64,000 bases of DNA from Actinoplanes auranticolor (GTDB lineage: Bacteria; Actinomycetota; Actinomycetes; Mycobacteriales; Micromonosporaceae), in NCBI RefSeq assembly GCF_018332655.1, contig NZ_BOQL01000016.1:89801-153800 (forward strand), given 5' to 3'. The notes beneath the pieces were generated by a model. It was not told the DNA's origin and made no database searches. It saw nothing but the letters and a program-made list of their open reading frames with translations. Positions 39,635 through 48,239 of this stretch are shown here, piece by piece. Made by a program: the position numbers and the translations under genes. Positions within the stretch are counted from its first letter, which is position 1. Each line of letters begins with the position of its first letter.

Positions 39635-39703
39635 GGCATATTCCTTTCTCCGCATACGTCCCTCGGACAAGCGTTCGATCGAACGCCCGTACGACGGTCT
39701 ATC

Positions 39704-39717
39704 AGAACAGGCGTACG
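39704..39717. promoter_or_regulatory. weaker LexA-box-like site near lysM
   Basis: AGAACAGGCGTACG matches CGAACRNRYGTTYG at 12 of 14 positions, missing the first base of the left half and one in the right half. A second poorer match, CGAACGCCCGTACG, is at 39680-39693 and overlaps the palindrome GCGTTCGATCGAACGC (39671-39686). They lie 46-84 bases upstream of the lysM start. Confidence 0.4.
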
Positions 39718-39755
39718 GAAGTCGAGCACTTCCGGGCGACACGCCGCGAGAAAGT

Positions 39756-39769
39756 CGTACAGATGTTTG
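39756..39769. promoter_or_regulatory. LexA (SOS) box in the lexA promoter
   Basis: CGTACAGATGTTTG matches the actinobacterial SOS consensus CGAACRNRYGTTYG at 13 of 14 positions. Its right end overlaps the -35 hexamer of the promoter at 39767-39795, the expected arrangement for LexA autorepression. Confidence 0.65.
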
Positions 39770-39795
39770 AATATGTCGTACCCCGCAGTTACGGT
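39767..39795 (+). promoter_or_regulatory. lexA promoter
   Basis: -35 TTGAAT (39767-39772) and -10 TACGGT (39790-39795) are separated by 17 bases. The LexA box overlaps the -35. The predicted leader is about 100 nucleotides. Confidence 0.5.
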
Positions 39796-39904
39796 TCTCG
39801 GTCAAGAGGGGTCAGCCGGGCACAAGTCCATCCCCACGGGCGAATGTCCGGCTCCGCGAGCGCACCACGTGCCGATGAGGCACTGGCCGACAGGGAGGGC
39901 CAAC

Positions 39905-40702
39905 GTGTCGACCGACGACCGGACGAGCCGGCAACACCAGAATGACCCGAAGCCAGAGGCCGCCAATACCAAGGCGGCGATGCGCCGGCGCACGCCGACC
40001 CGGGCCCGCAGCGGTGACGCGCCGCAACTGCGCAGCGTGACGCCGGTGGTCAGCCAGTTCCCCGATCTGGTCACCGCGGACCTGACCGCCCGCCAGCGCC
40101 GGATCCTCGAGTTCATCCGCGACTGGGTGGAACGCTACGGCTACCCGCCGAGCGTCCGCGAGATCGGCGAGGCGGTCGGCCTGGTGTCACCGTCGAGCGT
40201 GGCTTACCAGCTCAAGGAGCTGGAGAAGAAGGGCTTCCTGCGCCGCGACCCGAACAGGCCCCGCGCGGTGGACGTGCGGGCGCCCAGCGAGATGGTCGAC
40301 GACGAGGCGCTGCGGTCGGCCCGGCCGACCCCGGCGTACGTGCCGCTGCTGGGCCGGATCGCCGCCGGTGGGCCGATCCTGGCCGAGCAGGCGGTGGAGG
40401 AGTTCTTCCCGCTGCCGCGCGAGCTGGTCGGCGAGGGCGACGTCTTCATGCTCGAGGTCAAGGGCGACTCGATGATCGACGCAGCCATCTGCAACGGCGA
40501 CTGGGTGGTGGTCCGCCAGCAGCCGACGGCGAACGTGGGCGACATCGTGGCCGCGATGATCGACGGCGAGGCGACGGTGAAGAGCTACCGGCAGCGGGAC
40601 GGGCATGTGTGGCTGATGCCGGCCAACCCGGCCTTCGACCCGATCCCGGGCGATGACGCCACGGTGATGGGTCGCGTGGTCGCGGTCCTCCGTCGCGTCT
40701 GA
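39905..40702 (+). CDS. lexA: SOS-response transcriptional repressor LexA
   Basis: A 265-residue repressor-protease. It has an unusually long disordered N-terminal extension of about 55 residues ([20 protein letters not shown]). The winged HTH is [20 protein letters not shown] with [20 protein letters not shown]. The cleavage site region has [13 protein letters not shown] (Ala-Gly bond). The catalytic dyad is Ser in [14 protein letters not shown] and Lys in [10 protein letters not shown]. It represses DNA-damage genes until RecA-stimulated self-cleavage. GTG 39905 has GGAGGG about five bases upstream. Confidence 0.96.
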   Translation: MSTDDRTSRQHQNDPKPEAANTKAAMRRRTPTRARSGDAPQLRSVTPVVSQFPDLVTADLTARQRRILEFIRDWVERYGYPPSVREIGEAVGLVSPSSVAYQLKELEKKGFLRRDPNRPRAVDVRAPSEMVDDEALRSARPTPAYVPLLGRIAAGGPILAEQAVEEFFPLPRELVGEGDVFMLEVKGDSMIDAAICNGDWVVVRQQPTANVGDIVAAMIDGEATVKSYRQRDGHVWLMPANPAFDPIPGDDATVMGRVVAVLRRV

Positions 40703-41342
40703 CTCGTCTCCGGGCCGTGGCCGGGGTGGTTGGGCTAGTCGGGCCGTAATGGGTTCTGGGCGGGCCGGGGTGCCGGTCGGGGTCCTTGGTGGCGGCCGGC
40801 GGGAATGCGCGGCTGAGCCCCGCGGGGCCGGGGCTGCACTTCGCGCAGCTCGCAACTCCGATCGGTCAAACGAAGGCCGCACACGCCAGCCCAAGCGGCA
40901 CGCCAGCCCAAGCGGGTCGGTGGACCGGGTCGGTGGACCGGGTCGGTGGACCGGGTCGGTGGACCGGCTCGGCCAGAGCCGAAGCAGGCGAGGCCCGGCG
41001 GCAGGCGAGACCGGCGCTGGGACTGGCCGAGTTGGGAGAGCCCGGAGCGCTGGGCTGGAAGGACACAAAGCCAAAGTCCGGGCGGTATCCAAATAGCCAG
41101 AGACGGGACCGGGCAGGACAAGCCGGGCAGGACAAGCCGGGCGGAATGGCCCTCCGCTGGTTGTGCCCGGCCCGGCCACACCCCTGAGCCGACCCCTGAA
41201 AGCCAGGACCAGAACGGAGCGAGCACCGATGCGGTGTTGTTCAGGGCTGGGAAGCCGACAGGCCGGTGCTACCACCCGAGGTGGCGACACCGGCCTGGTT
41301 GGGCTGGCTCAGCCGGGCCTACCGCGGCCCGGCCGTGACGGT
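40703..41342. other. 640-base gene-free, repeat-bearing intergenic region
   Basis: Between lexA and the convergent membrane-protein gene. It contains four 13-bp tandem units at 40914-40965, a preceding duplicated 17-mer CACGCCAGCCCAAGCGG near 40882 and 40898, and a duplicated GGACAAGCCGGGC near 41110-41130. Overlapping ORFs here come from the repeats and have no family features. Confidence 0.6.
40914..40965 (+). repeat. 13-bp tandem repeat, four copies
   Basis: Four perfect head-to-tail copies of GGGTCGGTGGACC. The unit contains GTGGACCG across the junction, the same 8-base core (reverse complement CGGTCCAC) as the 20-bp array at the right end of the window. No spacers, so not CRISPR. Confidence 0.95.
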
Positions 41343-43418
41343 TCAGTAGCCGCGTGGGGTGCGGCCGTAGCCCGGGTTGTCGAAGCGGCCTTCCGGGCGC
41401 CGCGGGGAGCCGTTCAGGTTCGCGTAGTTGTTCATGCCGTTGGCCTGGCGGCCGTCGTCCGGTCGGCCCGGGCGTCGGCCTCCCTGGGGGTTGCCGCCCT
41501 GTTGTCCGCCCTGACCCGTGTGGCCGGAGGGCCGCTGCGGTCCCCCGCGCTGCGGCCGGCCGGTCGAGGGCGGCGGAGGAGGTGGGGGTGGAGGCGGCGC
41601 GCCGTAGACGCCACCGCCGGGCCGGCCGCCACCGCCACCCTGGCCCGGGCGTCCGCTGGGCTGGGACGGGCGGGCGGGCGGCTGGCCGGGACGCACCGCC
41701 GGCTGACCACCCTGGCCCGGACGACCGCCGGGCTGCGCAGCGGGGCGACCACCGGGCGGGGAAGCAGGACGACCGCCGGGCTGAGCCGGACGACCACCGG
41801 GCTGAGCAGCAGGACGACCACCCGGCGGGACGGCGGGACGACCACCGGGCGGCGAAGCAGGACGACCGCCGGGCTGAGCCGGACGGCCACCGGGCTGAGC
41901 AGCGGGACGACCACCGGGTGGGGTAGCCGGACGGCCGGCGGGAGGGGCAGCCGGACGGCCGGCGGGCTGGTTCGGGCGGCCGGGCTGGTTCGGGCCGGCC
42001 GGCGGCACACCGGGACGACCGCCGGCGGGACGACCGGCAGGCTGACCACCCTGACCCGGACGACCAGCGGGCTGACCACCCTGCGGCGGGCGACCGCCGG
42101 CGCCGTAGACGCCGTTGCCCTTGGCCGGGGCCGAGGGCTTTGCGCCGTACACGCCGGGGCCTGAGGCGGCTCCGGCCGGTGGGCGGTTGCCGCCGTAGAC
42201 GCCCGGGCGCTGGGCCGCGCCGCCGACCGACAGGAGTTCGGTCTTGGCGTCCAGTGGGTCCGGGTCGGGGTTCGGGTCCGGGTCCTTCGTTGCCGGTTCG
42301 AGTTTGCGCTTCTTGCGGGCCTGCATGATGCCGATCACGCCCGCGCCGACCAGCAGAGCGCCGAGGATGCCGACGCCGCCGATCAGGTAGGTGATGTCGG
42401 TCAGGCTCAGGTCCGCGTACCAGGAGGTGCCGTCGGACTTGTCGTCCTGCGCCGCGTTCGTCTTCGCTTCGACGATCTTCGTTGCCGGGGTGTAGCGCAG
42501 GATGTAGTTGTCGGCTTCCGGGTCGGCGCCCGAGCCCATGTCCGACACCGTGTAGAACTGCTTGCCGTCCGCGCTGTACGTGATGGCCTCGCCGAACGGC
42601 TCGTTCGGCAGGGGCGTCTTGCGGGGCTTGTTCTTCAGGGAGCCGAGCACGTCACCGTCGGCGACGTCCCACTCGTACGCGTCCAGGTACGTCCGCAGGG
42701 TGACCTTGCCACCGCCCGGCGCCACCGCACCGCCGGTCACGGTCGTCTGAGCCAGCCGGGCGATCGGGATGCCGGGGGTGTCGCTGCTCGGCAGCTCGAT
42801 CTCGCCCGCCTTCTTCAGCGGTACGCCCTCTTCGTCGTTCGCCTTCAGTTTGGCCGTCGGCGTGTAGAGCAGCGTCTTGCCGGAGACTTCCTTGGTCACG
42901 ATGATCGGCGTGCCGTCACCGTTGAACAGCAGGGCCTCGGCGTCGTGCTTGTCGCCGTTCGGGTACGTCACGCGGTGGATCTTCGGGTCCTTACCGCCGC
43001 CGGCCGGCATCGACCAGAGGCCGATCGTCCGGCGGGTCTCGCCGCTCTTGTCCCGGGCGTTGTTGTCGCCGGTGTCCGCGATCCACAGCGTGTCGCCGTC
43101 CGGGGAGAGGACCAGGTCCTCGGGGTCGAGCGGGCGCGACGGGAAGTCGACCTTCTTGGTGATGTCGCAGTCGTCGTCGAGGAAGAAGATCTTGCGCTTG
43201 GCGGCCTCGTCGACGCCGTCGTTGACCACCACGAAGCCGTTCTTGGTGGCCACGATCCCGGACAGCTCCGACAGCGCCGGATCGGTGACCTTACAGATCT
43301 TCTTGCCGGCCGCTGCCTTGGCCGAGGTCACCGTCGGAGCGGGCTCGGCGGAGGCGGGCACGGCCCCCACCATCACCAGCCCGCAGGCGAGGATGGCCGG
43401 GAACACGAGACGCCGCAT
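41343..43418 (-). CDS. exported beta-propeller-like protein with transmembrane helix and Pro/Gly-rich cytoplasmic tail
   Basis: A 691-residue protein. Signal peptide residues 1-24 (MRRLVFPAILACGLVMVGAV, ending ASA). The extracytoplasmic domain (about 25-345) resembles a beta-propeller: LSELSGIVATKNGFVVVNDG, EDLVLSPDGDTLWIADTGDN and AITYSADGKQFYTVSD. A transmembrane helix lies near 356-378, and then a disordered tail of about 300 residues has GRPAxPPGGRPAQPGG repeats, four GVYG motifs and a run of ten Pro. Position next to lexA and length match the M. tuberculosis Ala/Gly-rich membrane protein Rv2721c (from memory). Function unknown. Confidence 0.8.
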   Translation of the reverse strand: MRRLVFPAILACGLVMVGAVPASAEPAPTVTSAKAAAGKKICKVTDPALSELSGIVATKNGFVVVNDGVDEAAKRKIFFLDDDCDITKKVDFPSRPLDPEDLVLSPDGDTLWIADTGDNNARDKSGETRRTIGLWSMPAGGGKDPKIHRVTYPNGDKHDAEALLFNGDGTPIIVTKEVSGKTLLYTPTAKLKANDEEGVPLKKAGEIELPSSDTPGIPIARLAQTTVTGGAVAPGGGKVTLRTYLDAYEWDVADGDVLGSLKNKPRKTPLPNEPFGEAITYSADGKQFYTVSDMGSGADPEADNYILRYTPATKIVEAKTNAAQDDKSDGTSWYADLSLTDITYLIGGVGILGALLVGAGVIGIMQARKKRKLEPATKDPDPNPDPDPLDAKTELLSVGGAAQRPGVYGGNRPPAGAASGPGVYGAKPSAPAKGNGVYGAGGRPPQGGQPAGRPGQGGQPAGRPAGGRPGVPPAGPNQPGRPNQPAGRPAAPPAGRPATPPGGRPAAQPGGRPAQPGGRPASPPGGRPAVPPGGRPAAQPGGRPAQPGGRPASPPGGRPAAQPGGRPGQGGQPAVRPGQPPARPSQPSGRPGQGGGGGRPGGGVYGAPPPPPPPPPPSTGRPQRGGPQRPSGHTGQGGQQGGNPQGGRRPGRPDDGRQANGMNNYANLNGSPRRPEGRFDNPGYGRTPRGY
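41690..41960 (-). repeat. internal coding repeats of the Pro/Gly-rich tail
   Basis: Imperfect units of about 24-33 bp encode GRPAAQPGGRPAQPGGRPAS-type repeats on the minus strand, with near-identical DNA copies at about 41745-41830 and 41835-41905. They explain the many ORF shadows in this part. Confidence 0.75.
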
Positions 43419-43512
43419 CCGATCAGTGTCGCATGCGGCGTCTCGTACCGGTGTTACGCGTGGATCAACCCTGTTCAGCGAGGGTGCCACTTAAAACACA
43501 CGTAAGCGGAAG

Positions 43513-44910
43513 CTAAGGAGCGACGAAGTTCTCCAGCTCGGCGGCGAGCTGCTCGCCCACCCGGACCTTGAGTTCCGTGCCCTGCTCGGTGTGCCGGGTG
43601 TCCAGTACCTGCCCGCCGCGGTGGATCCGGGCGACCAGGTCACCCCGGTCGTACGGCAGCAGCACCCGCATGTCCACGGCCGGCCGCGGCAGCTGCCGGG
43701 CGATCGCCGCGTGCAGGTCGTCGATGCCCAGCCCCGAGTGCGCCGACACGAACACGGCGTCCGGCCAGGCCCGCTTGAGCCGCAGGATCGTCTCCTCGTC
43801 GGCCGCGTCCATCTTGTTGACGACCAGCAGCTCGGGGATGCGGTCCGCACCCACCTCGCCGAGGACCTCGCGGACCGCCGACACCTGACCCTCGGGATCC
43901 GGGTGCGCGCCGTCCACGACGTGCACGATCAGGTCCGAGTAGGCCACCTCCTCCAGCGTCGAGCGGAACGCCTCGACGATGTGGTGCGGCAGGTGCCGGA
44001 CGAAGCCGACCGTGTCGGAGAGCGTGAACACGCGCCCGTCCTCGGCGGCGGTCCGGCGGGTGGTCGGGTCCAGGGTTGCGAACAGCGCGTCCTCGACCAG
44101 CACGCCCGCCGAGGTGAGGCGGTTGAGCAGGCTGGACTTGCCGGCGTTGGTGTAGCCGGCGATCGCCACCGCGGGCACGCCGCTGTTGGTGCGCTTGGCC
44201 CGCTTGGTCTGGCGTACCGTCCGCAGGGCCTTGATCTCGCGCTTGAGCTTCGAGATGCGGGTGTTGATCCGCCGCCGGTCCGTCTCGATCTTGGTTTCAC
44301 CGGGACCACGCGTGCCCACGCCGCCGCCGGAACCGCCGCCTGCGCCACCGCCCTGACGGGACAGCGAGTCACCCCAGCCACGCAGCCGGGGCAGCAGATA
44401 CTGCAGCTGGGCCAGCTCGACCTGCGCCTTACCTTCCTTGCTCTTCGCGTGCTGGGCGAAGATGTCCAGGATCAGCATGGTGCGGTCGACGACCTTGACC
44501 TTGACCTGCTCCTCGAGCTTGCGCAGCTGCGAGGGCGAGAGCTCGCCGTCGCAGATGACCGTGTCCGCGCCGGTGGCGATGACCACGTCGCGCAGCTCGT
44601 CGACCTTGCCCCGGCCGATGAAGGTGGCCGCGTCGGGCTGGCTGCGGCGCTGGATGAGCCCCTCGAGCACCTCGGAACCGGCCGTCTCGGCCAGCGCGGC
44701 GAGCTCGATGAGCGAGTTCTCCGCGTCGTCGCTGCTGCCGCCGGTCCAGACGCCGACCAGGACGACCCGTTCGAGTCGCAGCTGGCGGTACTCGACCTCG
44801 GTGATGTCGGTGAGTTCGGTGGAGAGACCGGCGACCCGGCGCAGCGAACGGCGCTCCTCGAGCTCCAGCTCACCGGTGGTGACGTCGGGTTCGAATACCT
44901 CAGTACGCAA
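43513..44910 (-). CDS. hflX: ribosome-associated GTPase HflX
   Basis: A 465-residue GTPase that binds the 50S subunit and rescues stalled ribosomes. The N-terminal HflX domain has VGVWTGGSSDDAENSLIELA and AATFIGRGKVDELR. A glycine-rich insert (GGGAGGGSGGGVGTRGPGET) precedes a coiled coil. The G domain has G1 AIAGYTNAGKSSLLNRL, G3 SDTVGFVRHLPHHIVEAF and G4 VVNKMD. The TTG start at 44910 was chosen for the very strong GGAGGAGG about 8 bases upstream; an upstream in-frame ATG lacks one. Confidence 0.95.
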   Translation of the reverse strand: MRTEVFEPDVTTGELELEERRSLRRVAGLSTELTDITEVEYRQLRLERVVLVGVWTGGSSDDAENSLIELAALAETAGSEVLEGLIQRRSQPDAATFIGRGKVDELRDVVIATGADTVICDGELSPSQLRKLEEQVKVKVVDRTMLILDIFAQHAKSKEGKAQVELAQLQYLLPRLRGWGDSLSRQGGGAGGGSGGGVGTRGPGETKIETDRRRINTRISKLKREIKALRTVRQTKRAKRTNSGVPAVAIAGYTNAGKSSLLNRLTSAGVLVEDALFATLDPTTRRTAAEDGRVFTLSDTVGFVRHLPHHIVEAFRSTLEEVAYSDLIVHVVDGAHPDPEGQVSAVREVLGEVGADRIPELLVVNKMDAADEETILRLKRAWPDAVFVSAHSGLGIDDLHAAIARQLPRPAVDMRVLLPYDRGDLVARIHRGGQVLDTRHTEQGTELKVRVGEQLAAELENFVAP

Positions 44911-45082
44911 AAGGTGACCTCCTCCGCCGATGGTGGCACGCCGGACTCGTCGGCGCATCCACTTAACCCGGCGGGGCGTTGTCGCAGGAGTGTCTGACTC
45001 TCATTCAACCACCGGATTGGTGGCCGGTATTCCCGAAGCGCAAGAATGCGGGTACGCACCCGCCAACGACGGAGGGAACACC

Positions 45083-46543
45083 GTGGTGACCACCCGCCTG
45101 CCCAGTGCAGGATTCTCGATCACGATCCGTATCGCCGTGACCGCCGACGCCTCGTCCATCGGCCGGCTCACCACCTGCGTCGGCGAGGCCGGTGCGATCG
45201 TGACGGCCCTCGACGTGGTGGACTCCGACCCCACCCGGGTGCTCGTCGACCTCACCTGCGACACCGCCGACTCCAGCCACGCCGACCAGGTCGTCAAGCA
45301 GCTCGAGGCGCAGGACGGCGTCGACGTCCGCAAGGTCTCCGACCGCACCTTCCTGCTGCACCTGGGCGGCAAGATCGAGGTCAACTCCAAGGTCGCCCTG
45401 CGCAACCGTGACGAGCTGTCCCGGGCGTACACGCCGGGTGTGGCGCGGGTCTGCATGGCCATCGCGGAGAACCCGGCCGACGCGCGCCGGCTCACCATCA
45501 AGCGCAACACGGTCGCCGTGGTCAGCGACGGCTCGGCCGTGCTGGGCCTGGGCAACATCGGCCCGGCCGCCGCGATGCCGGTGATGGAGGGCAAGGCCGC
45601 GCTGTTCAAGCGGTTCGGCGGCGTGGACGCGTGGCCGGTCGTGCTCGACACCCAGGACACCGACGAGATCGTGGCCATCGTCAAGGCGATCGCCCCGGCG
45701 TACGGCGGGATCAACCTGGAGGACATCGCCGCCCCGCGCTGCTTCGAGATCGAGATGCGGCTGCGTGAGCTGCTGGACATCCCGGTCTTCCACGACGACC
45801 AGCACGGCACCGCGATCTGCGTGCTGGCCGCGCTCACCAACGCGCTGCGGGTGGTCGGCAAGGACCTCGCCGACGTCAAGGTCGTGGTCTCCGGGGCCGG
45901 GGCCGCGGGCACGGCGATCATGAAGCTGCTGCTGCGCCAGGGCGTGGGCGACATCATCGCGTACGACCGCCGGGGCGCCCTGCACCGCGGCATGGACGAC
46001 CTCAACCCGACCTGGCAGTGGCTGACCGAGCACACCAACAAGGACAACTACAGCGGGGACCTGAAGGGCGCGATCGTCGGCGCGGACGTCTTCATCGGGG
46101 TCAGCGCGCCGAACCTGCTCACCGGTGACGACATCGCCAAGATGGCGGAGAAGTCGATCGTCTTCGCGCTGGCCAACCCGGACCCCGAGGTGGACCCGCG
46201 CGAGGCCCGGCAGCACGCCGCGGTGGTCGCGACCGGCCGCTCGGACCAGCCCAACCAGATCAACAACGTGCTCGCCTTCCCCGGCGTGTTCCGCGGCATG
46301 CTCGACGTCAGCGCCGAGGAGTTCACCGAGGAGATGGCGCTGGCCGCCGCGATGGCGATCGCCAACGTGGTCGGCGAGGACAAGCTCAACCCGACGGTGA
46401 TCGTGCCGAGCGTCTTCGACGCGCGGGTCACCCCGGCGGTGGCGGCGGCGATCCGCGCCGTGGTCAAGGGCTCCCCCGCCCCGGTCAACCCGGCGGCAGT
46501 GCCCGAGGCCGAGCTGGAGCAGGCGCCCGAAGGGACCTTCTGA
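45083..46543 (+). CDS. NAD-dependent malic enzyme with N-terminal ACT domain
   Basis: A 486-residue enzyme converting malate to pyruvate and CO2, linking the TCA cycle to gluconeogenic or lipid precursors. Residues about 10-80 form an ACT domain (SITIRIAVTADASSIGRLTT), suggesting allosteric control. Malic-enzyme blocks are SRAYTPGVARVC, FKRFGGVDAWPVVLDTQDTD, EDIAAPRCFEIE, VFHDDQHGTAI, NAD loop VVSGAGAAGTAIMKLL and ALANPDPEVDPREA. GTG 45083 was chosen because GGAGG is 7 bases upstream (GTG 45086 possible). It is divergent from hflX. Confidence 0.93.
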   Translation: MVTTRLPSAGFSITIRIAVTADASSIGRLTTCVGEAGAIVTALDVVDSDPTRVLVDLTCDTADSSHADQVVKQLEAQDGVDVRKVSDRTFLLHLGGKIEVNSKVALRNRDELSRAYTPGVARVCMAIAENPADARRLTIKRNTVAVVSDGSAVLGLGNIGPAAAMPVMEGKAALFKRFGGVDAWPVVLDTQDTDEIVAIVKAIAPAYGGINLEDIAAPRCFEIEMRLRELLDIPVFHDDQHGTAICVLAALTNALRVVGKDLADVKVVVSGAGAAGTAIMKLLLRQGVGDIIAYDRRGALHRGMDDLNPTWQWLTEHTNKDNYSGDLKGAIVGADVFIGVSAPNLLTGDDIAKMAEKSIVFALANPDPEVDPREARQHAAVVATGRSDQPNQINNVLAFPGVFRGMLDVSAEEFTEEMALAAAMAIANVVGEDKLNPTVIVPSVFDARVTPAVAAAIRAVVKGSPAPVNPAAVPEAELEQAPEGTF

Positions 46544-46555
46544 GAGCAGCGGACA

Positions 46556-46587
46556 CGCGCGGCCCGGAGGACGAGCCGGGCCGCGCG
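46556..46587. terminator. bidirectional hairpin between malic enzyme and GDPD genes
   Basis: Perfect 12-bp arms CGCGCGGCCCGG (46556-46567) and CCGGGCCGCGCG (46576-46587) with an 8-base loop, between convergent stops. No T-tract on either side. Confidence 0.7.
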
Positions 46588-46593
46588 GACGGG

Positions 46594-47388
46594 TCAGGCC
46601 AGCCCGCGGGCGATCATCCAGCCGGTCAGCTCACCGGTACGGTCGTTGATCAGGCCGGCGACCCCGGCCTCGACCAGCGCCGGCCAGAGCGCCGTGTCGT
46701 TGGGCGTCCAGGGCATGACCCCGACCCCCGCGTCGGCCAGCGCGGCCACCGCCGGCGGGTCGGCCAGCACTGCCCGCAGGTTCGGATTCACATAGCTGAG
46801 CCGCAGCTCCTTCGCGACCCGGGCCTGCTCGTCGTCGAAGCCGTGCCGCAGCAGGCCCAGGCGCACGTCCGGGGCGACCTCGCCGACGAGCTGGACGATC
46901 TCCGGGTCGAAGCTCTGCACCACCGTGCGGTCCCGCAGGCCGGCCTCCGTGACCTGGCCCAGGATGACCTTGACCTGTTCCGGGGTGGTCGGCGGCTTGA
47001 TCTCCAGCAACAGCTCGATCCGGGGCGCGGTGTCAGGCGTGACGCCCGCCTCCTCGGCCGAGGGTGCCAGGACGGCATGCGGGCGCAGCAGGTCGATGAC
47101 CTCGCGCAGCAGCGGAATCCGGGTCCCCGCGTACGCCGGTGAGAACCAGGAGCCGGCTTCCAGCGCGGAGATCTCGTCCAGGGTCAGCTCCCAGATGTGG
47201 CCGGTGCCGCCCGTGGTGCGGTCCACCGTGCGGTCGTGGATCACCACCGGCACCCCGTCGGCCGTGGTCCGCACGTCGAACTCGATGAGCGTGGCGCCGG
47301 CCAGGACCCCGGCCGCCAGGGCCGGCAGGGTGTTCTCGGGCGCGACGGCGGAATAGCCCCGGTGCGCCACCCGGTGCAGCCCGGCCAT
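46594..47388 (-). CDS. glycerophosphodiester phosphodiesterase
   Basis: A 264-residue GDPD TIM-barrel enzyme that hydrolyses glycerophosphodiesters to glycerol 3-phosphate and an alcohol. Catalytic features: VAHRGYSAVAPENTL (His/Arg and Glu), IEFDVRTTADGVPVVIHDR (metal-binding Glu/Asp and second His), IELLLEIKP (Glu) and MPWTPND (substrate loop). Length is normal. Its ATG at 47388 overlaps the dapF stop by one base (TGATG), so it is translationally coupled to dapF. Confidence 0.92.
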   Translation of the reverse strand: MAGLHRVAHRGYSAVAPENTLPALAAGVLAGATLIEFDVRTTADGVPVVIHDRTVDRTTGGTGHIWELTLDEISALEAGSWFSPAYAGTRIPLLREVIDLLRPHAVLAPSAEEAGVTPDTAPRIELLLEIKPPTTPEQVKVILGQVTEAGLRDRTVVQSFDPEIVQLVGEVAPDVRLGLLRHGFDDEQARVAKELRLSYVNPNLRAVLADPPAVAALADAGVGVMPWTPNDTALWPALVEAGVAGLINDRTGELTGWMIARGLA

Positions 47389-48239
47389 CAGCCGAGGGCC
47401 GCCGGGTCGACCTCGCCCGTGGCGACCAGCACGGCCGGACCCGCCAGCCACCAGGAGTCACCTCTGCGGGTGACGGTCAGCCGGCCGCCCGGCAGGTCCA
47501 CCGCCACCACACCTTCGGCCAGCCCGGCGTCACGCAGAGCCACCGCGCCGACCGCGAGGGCTCCGGATCCGCAGGACAGCGTCTCGGCCGAGCCGCGTTC
47601 GTAGACCCGCATGTGCACGTGCAGGTCCGCACCTTCCACCGGGGCGCCCGGGGTGGTGAACTCGACGTTCACGCCGGACGGGAACAGCGCGGGGTCGAAG
47701 CCGGGCGGCACGTGCAGGTCCAGCGAGGAGAGCGGCAGGCTGTCGTGCAGGCCGCACACCAGATGCGGGTTTCCGCAGTTCACGGCGATACCGGGGAAGG
47801 TCAGCGGGCCGACGGTCGCCGTGCTGGCCGCGTACACCTCGGGGGCGCCCATGTGGACGGAGATGATGTCCGCCTCGACCGCCGCGCGCACGACGCCGGC
47901 CCGCGTGGCCACCGGCAGGCCCTCGGGGCCGGGCGTGGCCAGGCCGTTGGCGATCAGATAGCGGGAGAAGACGCGGACGCCGTTGCCGCACATCTCGGCC
48001 AGGGATCCGTCGGCGTTCCAGTAGTCCATGAACCACTCGGCGTCGGCGGCGGAGCCCGCGCCCTCCGGGTGCTTGGCGCTGCGCACGACGCGCAGCACGC
48101 CGTCGGCGCCGATGCCGCGGTGCCGGTCGCAGAGCGCCGCGACCAGCGCAGGCGTCAGCTGCAGCGCCCCGTCCGGGTCGCCCAGGATGACGAAGTCGTT
48201 GCCGGTGCCATGGCCCTTGGTGAACAACACGCGGTCCAT
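47388..48239 (-). CDS. dapF: diaminopimelate epimerase
   Basis: A 283-residue PLP-independent epimerase converting LL- to meso-diaminopimelate for lysine and peptidoglycan synthesis. Both catalytic cysteines are present: AEMCGNGVRVFSRY and TLSCGSGALAVGAV. The N-terminus is MDRVLFTKGHGTGNDFVILG. An ATG three bases upstream is also in frame. The start overlaps the miaA stop, and the stop overlaps the GDPD start, forming a tightly coupled miaA-dapF-GDPD operon. Confidence 0.95.
   Translation of the reverse strand: MDRVLFTKGHGTGNDFVILGDPDGALQLTPALVAALCDRHRGIGADGVLRVVRSAKHPEGAGSAADAEWFMDYWNADGSLAEMCGNGVRVFSRYLIANGLATPGPEGLPVATRAGVVRAAVEADIISVHMGAPEVYAASTATVGPLTFPGIAVNCGNPHLVCGLHDSLPLSSLDLHVPPGFDPALFPSGVNVEFTTPGAPVEGADLHVHMRVYERGSAETLSCGSGALAVGAVALRDAGLAEGVVAVDLPGGRLTVTRRGDSWWLAGPAVLVATGEVDPAALG

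Noticed and set aside
44882..44900. tRNA-like T-loop (GGGTTCGAATACC)
   Set aside because: It lies at the start of hflX, and no acceptor or anticodon arm can be formed around it.
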